NCBI GenBank assembly: GCA_030248065.1
Contig: JASAMV010005517.1
Coordinates: forward strand, 1-64,000
Direction of reading: 5' to 3'
From: Rhynchonema sp. JSB1_4
Taxonomy: Eukaryota; Nematoda; Chromadorea; Monhysterida; Xyalidae
DNA: 64,000 nucleotides
Part shown: positions 48,575 through 58,648 of the stretch, in pieces
How the letters are laid out: each line of letters starts with the position of its first letter
Position numbering within the stretch: position 1 is the first letter of the stretch
Program-made: the position numbers and the translations under genes
The notes under the pieces: model-generated
What the model was told of the DNA's origin: nothing
Database searches by the model: none
Seen by the model: the letters and a program-made list of their open reading frames with translations, nothing else

Positions 48575-48868
48575 GATCCTGAGATTGTTCCTGTGTACAT
48601 TTGTTCTGCATGGCGCTTCATTAACTGATTGCTTCTTGTCAATTTTGTCTTTTGAATTGCATTTTCTCCGGTGTACATATAATGTACTGAGTAAAAGACC
48701 AACTGTACATATAAGGCCATCTCGTTGGGACCAGTTGTCTCTGTTTGATGTTTCAGTGCGGTTATTGCTCCGCTCCGACGTTTGATCGTTGTGTTATTTG
48801 AAAGTTTATCGTAATGCTTCCGTGAATGATACTGTAATAGCCCGTCTGTGAAGCGCCTTGGGTACAAC

Positions 48869-51800
48869 ATGTCTTGTGGGTATGTGATACACGAGCGTGG
48901 GTTTGCGGAAACCGGCACTATCTTCTACTCTGAGTGCGAATTCTGCACTGGACTGTTTCCGATGGAATGTATCATTGACCATCTCAAAGTGGGGCATGAA
49001 GATCAATTGAGGTGGGCGTTTTGGTTTCGTGCATGCAACATACTTTGTGTTTTGTTCACTGTTTCTAGCTGAAGAAGCCCCCATTATTACTCTTATTATA
49101 CGTCTAGCAGTCTATTCACGTGTTTAAAAACATTTTTGTGATTTTTGTAAACACGAAATATCAACCAAGTTTGACAACCGGAACACAATGTTCCAGATCA
49201 TCGCTCCAAGCGCGTCGTCGTGTGTTCGCGTGCACAGATGTGACCAACACTTGGTATTCGACTGTCGCCGACGGCGACTTGCTCGATGATTCAGATTTCG
49301 CCGAGGGAATTGTGAAGGTGGAACAGACGGATGAAGGGGAAGGTTTGTTCTTTTTGCTTGCAATCGCACACTGCAAGACATCTAGAATACGACCGGCGTT
49401 GTATCAACATGATTGAACGTGCATTTCCTGGTCACTGGGAAAAACAATCGCAATATAGCGCGGCCTTGAGGGATAATCAGTAGATTGGAACCAAATTGTT
49501 TGAAAAGTTCCTTGAATGTGCTTTTACCAAACAGAGTCACGACAAAGAGAGTACGCCGCTGCAAATACAATTACGCAAAAACCATAATTATGCCTTGACA
49601 TCTACTCAGATGACCATGAAGATGAGCCAAGCGTGTCGCAACAACCAGATGGCCTGGATTCGGACTCAGACGTGAAGTATGCATTCGATGAACCTGATCA
49701 GTCAGATGTGGAGTCTGGTCAGGGCTCAGACCACGAGTACGTTCCGGCTGTGAAAGCAAAACGAAAAGCACCATCGCTTCGACATCGACCACCAGCTTGC
49801 ACGAAAACAAAGGTCATGGGCACAAAAAAGACAGATCAGTATTTCAACCCGCTTGTTCGCAATATTGATGTTGAGCTCGCTGCATTCGAGAAGCTGATCA
49901 AGCCCGACCCCGATGGCTTTCCCGAAATACCGACCATGTTTGACACGAAGTTGGCCAGTAAGTACTGTGTCGGACCTTGGGTGTTTATCTACGTGAGATT
50001 TCTAAATTTTTTATTGCACCAAATAGGATCTGTTATGGTGAGTGGGATATGCGTGGTTTACTGATCGTTGCGGTAAGTGCTCACTACTGTATATGTCTGC
50101 CAGTGGCGGATCCAGCTTTTTTTAGAACTTCTCACCTTTACCTTTCACATCAAAATGTGATAATGTGGAAATTTTGGCAGCTTTTACATCCACTTCCTTC
50201 CGAAACGGTGCCCCCCTTCAGGGGCCAAATGGACCCAAGGGGGGCATGGCCCCTGTGGCCCCTCTGGATCCGCCGTTGATGTCTGCCACGCTGGTTGAGT
50301 CATTGTTGAACATCACTGTTCAATAAACTGGAGGGACAGGAGCTATAGGTCCGACACGATTGCCAGGTTTGCCGCATGCCGATTATGAATAAAAGTTTTG
50401 TCCACTTGTTCTCAGGTGACAAGACCGATTCGACTGGTATGCGTATCACCGAGTTCCGTGCGCGTATTGCCAACATCAGCCAAGTGTACGAGTGGATGAA
50501 GGAGTATTCGAATCGGACCAGCACCGCCTGGCGATTTTCACTGCACACAAAACGTCGCAAATTTGTCAAGCAGAAGGAAGGAGGATACCCCACCAAGAAT
50601 CAACCGTTTCCAGTGTGGTGTTACTGCAGAGAACGGTTGGTTTGTTGGGCGTGCCAGCCAATGGCAACACTTCATCATATTAGGTCAGGGTTTGAATTTT
50701 AGTTTGAAGCAAAGGCCATTCGTAAGCCTATTCCTAAGCGTGCATTGCAAAATTACCAACCCAAGCCTACCTACATAGTACGTACGCCAATCATACACCC
50801 CTTTTGAGTGCGACATCCGACTCCAACAAAGGCCTTTTCTACGAGAACAGGCCTGTCTATATTAGTCTGGGCGATCGGATTGGATCGCTTCTCTTTTAGC
50901 CATGTGAACTTTTGCATTTAGGATACTTCGAGGCTTAGTAAGTTTTGTCCAGCCTGAAAAAAGCTCTTGCGCTGCTCGAATCACACACAATTGATCTCGA
51001 AATTCCTCAACACAGTCATCAAGTCATCAAGACCAAGGCAGATGTGACTCTGTGTTATCAATTTGACACCGCGGCCGGGGCCTGTAACTTTTCGACTGTA
51101 TGGTGAATGTTCAGCATATTTCAGCGGCGAACAGAAAACGAGAAGAAAGGACGATCAGCCAGCAGCCTCTCGGCTGTGCACCAAGCGAATCCGTTTCATG
51201 GCATCGGCCGAGCACCGCCTATGCGGCATTGTCATCACCGGAGACCACAACCACAAAGTCGGGGTCGAGGATCCACTTAACTGGATTAACAGTACTTTCT
51301 TCTCGCTTACCAACGGACATTTTGATGATGCTGTGACGAACTTTGAGCAATTGTCCAAACTTGATACCCAACGATTCCCGGACATACCAGATCTGTTCGA
51401 CACTCGGTTTTCGAGTGAGTTCATAATCCTGTCTTATGTTCTTCGACTGTGATCTGGGAACACGAAGGAATGCTTCATCAACGAGCATTTATCTTCAGTT
51501 TTTTTGCAATATCGTTTTTAGACATCAAGTGCGTCAGGGCACGCTGGAGGGGAATCCTGTCTGAGGCGCGACACTGGCCTGCCCTTGTCTTCAGAATCAT
51601 TTTTTTGTTTTGCAGTTGAGAAGTCTGACGATCAGGGCCGTAAATCGGTGGAATTTCGCGCGCGATTCAGCAGCGTTGATGACATGAAAGACTGGGTGAA
51701 GGCATACGAACACTTATCGGACAGTCGGTGGTACGGGGCACTGGAAATAAAGAAGAGGTCGAAACCGGTGGTCAAATTTCGCAAACCGGCCAACACGCAG

Positions 51801-53163
51801 ACGTGGCGATGGTATTGTGAGGCAAAGTTAGTGCAAAAGATAGGCCTGTGTGAGTAACAATAACATTGTTTGGTATACATATGTATATGTAAATGCAAAG
51901 TGCACATTTCAGACCAAAACGTTCAATTACCGTAAAAACCTAAATACAGCCCCCCCCGGAATAGAGCCCCCCTCCCCCGTAATACAGCCCCCCAAAAAGG
52001 GGTCAGTGAATTAATAGAGCCCCCCGGAATAGAGCCCCCCGAAATGGGGTCAGTGAATTAATAGAGCCCCCCTTCTATTTAGGTTTTTACGGTACTAGTT
52101 TTGCAGAAGGCCGCACAAAACTAAACTGACGAATGACGCGCAGCCTTGTAAAATGTCGATTCGGATCAACTTGATAACAGAACACAAATTTGGGGCCATT
52201 CTGTTCACCGGTGCACACAATCATCCAAAGTCGCCGGTAAATGGGTATCTGTTCGTTTTTTATTGGATATTTTATCTTCTACCTTCAATGTCAAGTGTTC
52301 TGTATTTTAATGCAGTGATAGGCGTTAGAGACCATTACGTATCGTGCGATCCATTAACGGTCATTTTTATAAATTGCAGCACATGAGAATCAAAGGAAGG
52401 AACAGTATGTACCTGCCAACGTCACTCGATGTGGGAAAACCCGGAGAACAGCGGTTTGAGGAGTTTCAAATTGTTAGCGACTTTTCAAATTCAGATTGCT
52501 GTTTTTGCTTCATTTGACAACTGGCTGGTGGTGCACCCTCGTCTGTATAGCTGCATGGTCGACTTGATCCTTACATGTTGCAGACCGTCAGTCATTTCCA
52601 AGACTACATTCGTCGGGGACTGACATTCAAGGAAATGCGAATTGAACACGAAAAAGTGCTTAGGGCTCGGTCGGACTTCAAGAAAGAGATGCTCACAGAC
52701 CCGCTGTACATGCTGGCCAGAACTCAGATGAACAATCTCAAAGGGAAATATTTTGATGCGCTGAAAACAAAGGCCAGGCTGAATAACACCGATTTGAAGG
52801 TATATATGCAAGTGTGGGATTGCTCACTGGGAACCAGAATGGTTTCTTAGAATTACAACAAGTAAGGCGTGTATCAAACTTGGTGGTCCGTCCGGGCCTT
52901 GGTCACATGACATTGTATCAGAACTATCTGACTGATCTGGTTTTTCAACTTCAGACGCTGCCCGAATACGCTCTCTATAAGAAAACGATGGCTCAAAAGA
53001 ATGCTCGGCTAGATCCAAGGAAAAAGCACAAAGATGAATTGGTTGGTGGTCATTTTTTTTTCGTTTTTTTCAATTATTTTTTGCATCTCAAAACTTCCAG
53101 CCCAAAGTCGATGTTGGTTACCTGCCCGAGTACGAGAATGAAGATTTTCTGGAGTTCGACTGA
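48869..53163 (+). CDS. AG12: two-unit HNHPK-subgroup member with split exon B
   Basis: Exons: 48869-49011, 49197-49342, 49610-49957, 50416-50635, 51125-51414, 51616-51826, 52107-52236, 52380-52472, 52584-52799, 52955-53041, 53101-53163; 648 residues. Exon B, uninterrupted in all relatives, is cut by a 267-bp intron after IVKVEQTDEGE. The finger is CEFCTGLFPMEC...DHLKVGH. Unit 1 has CYCRER, LCTKRIRF and GDHNHK, with Asp for Glu; unit 2 has RWYCEAK, PCKMSIRI and GAHNHPK. E reads YLPTSLDVGKPGEQRFEEF, F LTFKEMRIEHEKVLRARSDF, and H LPEYENEDFLEF. The D2 exon begins 12 bp after a MITE end. It is the last intact gene of the array. Confidence 0.85.
50101..50278. mobile_element. hAT-like MITE with 8-bp target duplication
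   Basis: Ends CAGTGGCGGATCCAGC and its imperfect inverse CTCTGGATCCGCCGTTG are typical of hAT non-autonomous elements. Identical ATGTCTGC octamers flank it at 50093-50100 and 50279-50286. The interior repeats cccct(t)caggggcc and has no ORF. It lies in the B-C intron of AG12. Confidence 0.85.
51928..52094. mobile_element. TA-flanked MITE, CCGTAAAAACC family, copy 2
   Basis: Compact 167-bp copy of the family at 1448-1853, with TA-CCGTAAAAACCTAAATA and its inverse at the ends and the same ggggtcagtgaattaatag blocks inside. It ends 12 bp before the D2 exon of AG12, so part of the 3' splice region abuts the element. Confidence 0.8.
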
Positions 53164-53460
53164 AACGGAGCATTGCTTTTATGACTAATGTTTCTCAGAT
53201 ACACTGCTTGTTACCTCCGTTTTTCTTCGACATTGTACATTTCAACATCGCTGCTGTTACATTCGTCATTTGACGTGATATTGATGAAACATTAACAAAC
53301 AGTCCTGTGCTGCTGTTCTCAAATTTGATCAGGCTGTTACTATTCCGCTGACCATTGTGTCATATCTTTGGTATCGTCGTGTATCAAACCCTGTGAAAAC
53401 ATTGTTCTTCAACCCTACCATAACATTCTTCTTATGATGTTTCACGACCTTTCACCACAA

Positions 53461-53949
53461 TGCCGTGTGCAACCGGTCCGCAAGTGTTCTATTCGGAGTG
53501 CGAATTCTGCAAGCTGTTGGTGCCTGCCGTCGGTGCAATGTGGACACACCACAAGTCAGCCACGTGACCCATGAAGATCCCATACAATCAGCAAGTTCGA
53601 TACCATTCCAATTTTTTTTCACTGACCAACCGCCAATTCGAGGCCTACTGCCATGAGGGTGTCAAGCCACTTCAGGCGTCGAGCGCTCGCGACCCGATTT
53701 CATCGTGGAAATGCTATGGGATGAAGCGTTCATGCCGTCAATAAAGCGGGCCGAATATTTCAAGGAAAAGTGCTGGCTCCAGGTGAAATGCAAGGCTGCC
53801 AGACAAGGCACAACTGTTGAGGTTGGTGAAAATATAAGTGTATCGGTTGGTGCACCTCAAATTACAAAGTTAGCTTTTTATTGCAGGCCTACTTGGTCAG
53901 TTCGTACAGCACGGAATTTGAAAATGAGTTCATTGAAACTGTCGAGTGA
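53461..53949 (+). pseudogene. AG13: decayed array gene (A, F, H remnants)
   Basis: 53461-53580 begins like exon A (VFYSECEFCK) but shifts frame inside the finger, the remainder (SHVTHED) being readable only one frame over. 53625-53820 is an F exon: TNRQFEAY and HEGV in one frame, then RPDFIVEMLWDEAFMPS in another, with the conserved middle deleted and no AG acceptor before it. 53887-53949 is an H exon (SSYSTEFENEFIETVE-stop) after a good TTGCAG acceptor. Exons B to E and G are missing. It marks the downstream end of the array. Confidence 0.75.
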
Positions 53950-54685
53950 TAATGTTACACATTTGCGCCAAAACTTGACCTCGGCTTTTGCGCCTGCTTT
54001 GTTGCTGTCTTCGTTTGCTTGTGCTTCGCGATTTGCTTTGTTCAGCGGTTATCAGGGAGCGAACGCAGCTTTGGATTTGCGTGAATGGCACTTTTGAAAA
54101 CAAGTTTTTATCCAATGCTTGTTAAATTTTTGAACAATAATTTTTATCCAGTGATTGCTTTTGTGATTGAGGCGGTGGCTTTTAAAAAGCTAAAGCATTG
54201 AAATGGTGGTAAATTTATATTTCTTGGGTTTGTGAACTCAGAGTTAGTGTAGTGTGCACAGTTCTAGCACTTTTTGCATTTTTCAGTGAATCTTGCCTCT
54301 AACAGAGCCATTATCAGGTTCAAAGTCAAACTGCGACTGCTTGCTACATCGCACGCAGCGCGAAAATTGTTATTTTAAAGAACTTTGGTGCAAACCAGTC
54401 GCCTTGGAGAATGTTTTCTGACATATGTTGACATGGCGGCAACCGCCACCTTGCGTATGCATGATGGTTTGGTACACCAGTAAGCACTGTGCTTGCAGTC
54501 AATTCTTGCATGTGAGACGTTCAATGTCCATTTGATGATCCGCAGGTGGACCCAGTCACCCATTGGTTTGTAACCATGGTGGTCAATGTCAATTGCCGGC
54601 ATTAAAACGAAAGAAAAAGAGCCAATACGCGCGGTGCACATTACTGAAAATGACATCTTGACTGTCTGATGTTTCACAAACGCAG
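53950..54685. other. No gene seen
   Basis: A stretch between the array and the uL14 fragment. ORFs of 61 and 100 codons on the minus strand show no recognisable domain, no repeat of either gene family and no splice-bounded continuation. Nothing else is supported. Confidence 0.4.
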
Positions 54686-54976
54686 GCTGTGGTCATTTCT
54701 CAACGCAAACCGTATCGTCTCAAGGATGGCACGTTCATCTACTTTGAGGACAACGCTGGCGTCCTTGTGAACCACAAATGAAAAATGAAAAGTATCAATC
54801 AATAAAACCTAACGCTTGTCTTGCGACACTATGTCATTATGAAGAGGGACTGAGAACAGTGACACAATGCTTGAAAATTGGCACAGCATCGCGCATTCAG
54901 ACTCAGCGATCACCGGTCCGGTGGCGAAAGAGCGCCGATTTATGACCTCGTACTGCGTTGAATGCCAGTAGCGTAA
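54686..54976 (+). pseudogene. Fragment of ribosomal protein uL14 (RPL23)
   Basis: After an ACGCAG acceptor-like site the frame reads [17 protein letters not shown] and then [14 protein letters not shown], a close match to the conserved C-terminal half of uL14. A TGA at 54779-54781 replaces the following Gly codon. A GT...AG-bounded gap (54792-54900) separates it from SAITGPVAKE at 54901. After that a 2-bp deletion and a Trp-to-stop change disrupt the usual ADLWPRIA ending. The upstream half of the gene was not found. Because the gap looks like a retained intron, this is more likely a broken duplicate than a processed copy. Confidence 0.8.
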
Positions 54977-55363
54977 AACGAGCAAGAAAATTTTTATTGT
55001 GCATGGTATGTTTCATGTCACATATACATCTACATATTGCTTAGCCAGACCTTGTTGTTGTCAGACAATCAAATGCGAAATCAAAAAGAGCGCGTCATTT
55101 GATGACGTAGTCAGCCGTTTAACGCGCAGGGCACTTTTTCTGCATAGATATAATTTCATTTTATTCTGATTAATGACTACGAGAAGTCCTGAACTCATTT
55201 GCAAACTGTTCACTACAGGCATATCGCAAACATTGTGAAAATAGCACTGAAAAACTACGACCCGCAAACCCGAAATTTAAGTAAAGTGCCATGAGCTGGT
55301 GGATGGACTATACAACGAAAATATAAGCACATACGATGTGCAATCCACACAAAAAATAAGGTT
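54977..55363. other. No gene seen; 3' flank of AST1
   Basis: The sequence lies between the uL14 fragment and the AST1 stop codon (minus strand). It should contain the AST1 3' untranslated region. No other frame, repeat or RNA gene is supported. Confidence 0.4.
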
Positions 55364-57161
55364 CTATAGTGGGTTGAAGTCCGCACAAGCATCACACGTC
55401 TTCTTACATTCCGCTCGCAAACAGCCGAAGTTTTCGCAAAAGTTCTGTGGCACCCAACCACAGAATGAGTTGTTATCTTGACAGTTGCTTGGACCGAATT
55501 GAACTGACATTGTATGAGGCGAATTAGTTGCAGCGTTCGTAATTGAGAAAGGAACGAAATTGCAAACCTGGATATTTACTGGTCGGTTTGCTAGTGGTCG
55601 TCGCGGTGGTTGTGGTCTCGTACCAGGGCACGTATGGTGATCGTGTTTCTACTGACGAGGTTGATGTGCGCCAACCGCCTGTGGTCGTCGTTGGACTGGT
55701 GGCTGTTGGGAACCAGCTGGTTCGTCGAGGTTGACTACAGGAAATAGCAGAACCTGCCATCTTTCTATGAATCATGTTGTTGGGAGCAGTCAACGTGCTT
55801 ACGTTATTTCTTCCCTTGTGGTTGCGCGTTCCGTCCAACTTCGGCTCGTTTGAGCCTGCGTTTGTGGTCGCAGAGTCGGTCGAGTTCGTGTTCTCGGTCT
55901 TGATCTCGTCCGTGACCGTCCTGTTACATGAAAGGGGATGTGCTGACGAGACATGTGCGCTATCTAGTCTCAAAGTTTATCGCCTCACCCACCTCTTTGC
56001 TTATCGCATTCGTATAGTGCGTTAATCTCCCTGATGTCAATCTTGCTCAGCCTGTCACGTTGGCCTATTTTAACCCCGTCCGTCACGGGAGTTATTGTTT
56101 TAAACTGAAAACACAAATTATTAAGCCGCTGCTACATGTAACATCGTGATTGTTTTGGGCAAATCCTGGAATAACCGGTCATATTATCCAGGAGTTTGAT
56201 GCTTACCCAAGGCAGTCGGGCAAACGCATCGTCTTGGTAATGCATAATCGACTCGTAGTCGTAGCCGAAGTCGATGTTTCTCTGGCTGACAACTTCATAC
56301 TTGCGAAAATTGTATTGCAGATGGTACGGGATATTTTTCCAATTTATCTGAAGAGCAGGAATGTAAAATACGCATAAAAAACAAATGCATCAATAAAACA
56401 TGAAAAGTTTTGCAACCTTTATGTATGAATCCCTGTCTGGTCTGGAATGTTCATGATAGAAACCAAGCGTATGCATTATTTCATGAATCGCAACTCCTGT
56501 CGAAATGCAACGGGTCGGCAGCGATATTTTCTGAAATTGAGCTTTACTTTTCCGTCTTTGCAATGCGCAGTAATACTGTACCTCTGTTAAGTAGCACCTG
56601 CGGCATGGCGAATGAGTCTTGTCTTCCGACGTGCGACCAACATGCACGTTCACTGACGAACTTTACATAGAACTCTTCATCAGTGCGAGGCACAAATCGT
56701 ATGCATGTGGTGCTCTCAAACATTTTGATCGCGCGCATCACCAGCGGTCGACTTCGACTTTCAAAATCTCGCTCGAACACGTACGGAACAACTGCATCGG
56801 GCCAACGTTTGCTCCAGCGATCCTGAACGTTCAGATGCCGTAAGTTTGCACGAACGAGCCCCGTTATTAACGTTAACTTGATATACATATATCTGACATC
56901 TGTTTGAGCCGCCCATCCACGTGCCACGCAGTTGCCCGGTTCAATGCAGCTGTCGGACTCCTTCATGTCGCCTGCAGCAGGAAGCAAGTAATTTGTAGAT
57001 ACAGGCATGCGCATACATGAACCAATCGACCTCCTTAGCCTTTACCTTCGAAGTACTGTTCATATGATTCATGCCCCTTCCACTCGCAATTCTGGGTCCA
57101 CATCCAAAAGCCATACAACCGACAAACGTCGCGGCCGTGTAGAATGCGGCATGAATTGCAC
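55364..57161 (-). CDS. AST1: secreted astacin metalloprotease with ShKT domain
   Basis: Exons on the minus strand, 5' to 3': about 57161-57046, 56971-56898, 56822-56598, 56530-56417, 56347-56207, 56104-55989, 55920-55568, 55503-55364. It has a Cys-rich pro-region (CRILHGRDVCRLYG), then the FEGDM aspartate switch. The catalytic domain has [25 protein letters not shown], the zinc site HEIMHTLGFYHE and the Met-turn SIMHY. It ends IGQRDRLSKIDI and LYEC, then a Thr/Asn-rich linker and a ShKT module (six Cys, FCENFGCLRAECKKTC). The first exon with the signal peptide was not resolved; MYIAVLLQHLTTC near 57390 is one candidate. A zinc endopeptidase, secreted and made as a zymogen, is expected from the family; the substrate is unknown. 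Confidence 0.85.
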
Positions 57162-58274
57162 CTGGACTTTTATGCCCGTTTTGGTTCACTTGGTTTACAA
57201 ACTTGTTCTCTTCAGTCCTTGCAGAACATAAAATAAGATTACCTGTTCTAGCTTTTGATTCCCTTTCTTGTTTCTGTTTGCAAAAAATAGATATTTTACC
57301 TGATGTCCCCGGGACCTTCCAGCAGTGATGAACGTTGTTGATCTCCAGCTGGCGCTGGTCCAATGTTTAGTTGGCATGTTGTCAGATGCTGAAGCAGCAC
57401 AGCTATATACATGTGTGTATTATATTGTAACAAAGATGTACAGATCGCACAGCCCAGGCTGCGGTTTCCGCGGTTTACCTACTCTCAGCACATGAGGAAA
57501 TCAAACCACCGCGTGCCCCGCAGTGCATTCGCTACCGCGGATCACACAGCCTGCACTTACTGTGAGATCTGTGCACTCATGACACTCACTGTAGTATGAA
57601 GTAGCAAAAGAAGAAGTCGCAGCATGTTTATTGCCGATGTCCCACAATATTTGTTATCCTCCTACGATGCTGTTCGACTCAGTGTCGTGCAAATGGCAGA
57701 AACTATATCGACCGAAATTGGGCGACCTATGCGTCGTCTATTAGCAAAATAGGAACTGAGGAGTGTTTTTCAAGAAAAGATTGCCAACCGAGGCCTGTTA
57801 TGTCAATGCATGTTCATGATCGAACACTTCACTGTAATTTGAAGAAAATAACTACGAAGCTCATATACATTTTACGTGGTGTGCTATTAGTGCCGTTACT
57901 TTTCAAGGTATAAAAACGAGATGCCTACGTAGGCATCAAAATTTAAATAATGAACGATGTCGGTGGGTCGGCTGCATGCATGCCTAGTGCGGTATGAAGC
58001 ACGGAGGACAAAACATGAAATTTCCTATAATTATTTGAAACCGGTTTGCTGACACTTTTCGTTGCATATGGTTTTGCAAATAACATGTCACCTTAACTGC
58101 TTTTAACACGCATGAAAAGCGTCAACTGACGAACAAATCGATTCCGTATCACATTCCAGTAGGGTATCGTAAAAGTGTATATTTTAATGTAATAAAAAAG
58201 CTTATTTGAAAACTATGCAATTCAAACCCGCACGCTGGATAATATCCTGGTAATTGTCGAAAACACACTGATAT
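57162..58274. other. Intergenic, AST1 5' side; no gene seen
   Basis: It should hold the AST1 first exon and promoter. A candidate signal peptide (MYIAVLLQHLTT) lies near 57390-57420 on the minus strand, but no donor linking it to the next exon could be chosen. The rest (57600-58270) is AT-rich without exon-like frames. Confidence 0.35.
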
Positions 58275-58561
58275 TGGTCGCACAATGATTATATGAGAAT
58301 CGATCCAAAACCCCCTTGATTAGCTGGCACAGCCTAGCTCGCCCACTCTTAACCCCTAGGCTATTTGTCGTTCTGACAAAACATTTTCACTTGAAAATAA
58401 AGCAGCAGAAGAACCACGTTGCTGCAGCTCTAAAACATTTTGTTTACAGCATACTTTGAGTGTGATCCACGTTGCCGCGCGAAGTTCAATTAGAATTTCC
58501 TGGCTTGTCATTTCGGGAAAATTTTTTTGAATGGATTCTCATGTAATCATTGTGCGACAAA
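58275..58561. mobile_element. MITE-like inverted repeat downstream of AST2
   Basis: Left ttggtcgcacaatgattata and right tgtaatcattgtgcgacaaa ends pair over about 30 bp including gagaatc/gattctc. The interior is unique and non-coding. It ends 88 bp from the AST2 stop codon, so it may overlap or border its 3' UTR. Confidence 0.6.
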
Positions 58562-58648
58562 TACTTTAAAAAGTCTGGGCTGTCTACGGACACGAATCAA
58601 CATTGCATACTAATCTCGGACAGGCAATGCACTTTTTTGTATGTAAGG

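Noticed and set aside
54375..54677. Minus-strand 100-codon ORF upstream of the uL14 fragment
   Set aside because: No domain, no splice partners and no similarity to either gene family; it may be chance.
55524..55973. Thr-rich 149-codon ORF as a separate gene
   Set aside because: Its frame joins the AST1 catalytic exon upstream and the ShKT exon downstream through good splice sites, so it is the AST1 linker exon.
56150..56377. Plus-strand 75-codon ORF
   Set aside because: It is antisense to the AST1 exon carrying the SIMHY Met-turn.
58320..58375. tRNA-like stretch (gcccactcttaacccctagg)
   Set aside because: No complete A and B box pair or cloverleaf could be drawn on either strand.
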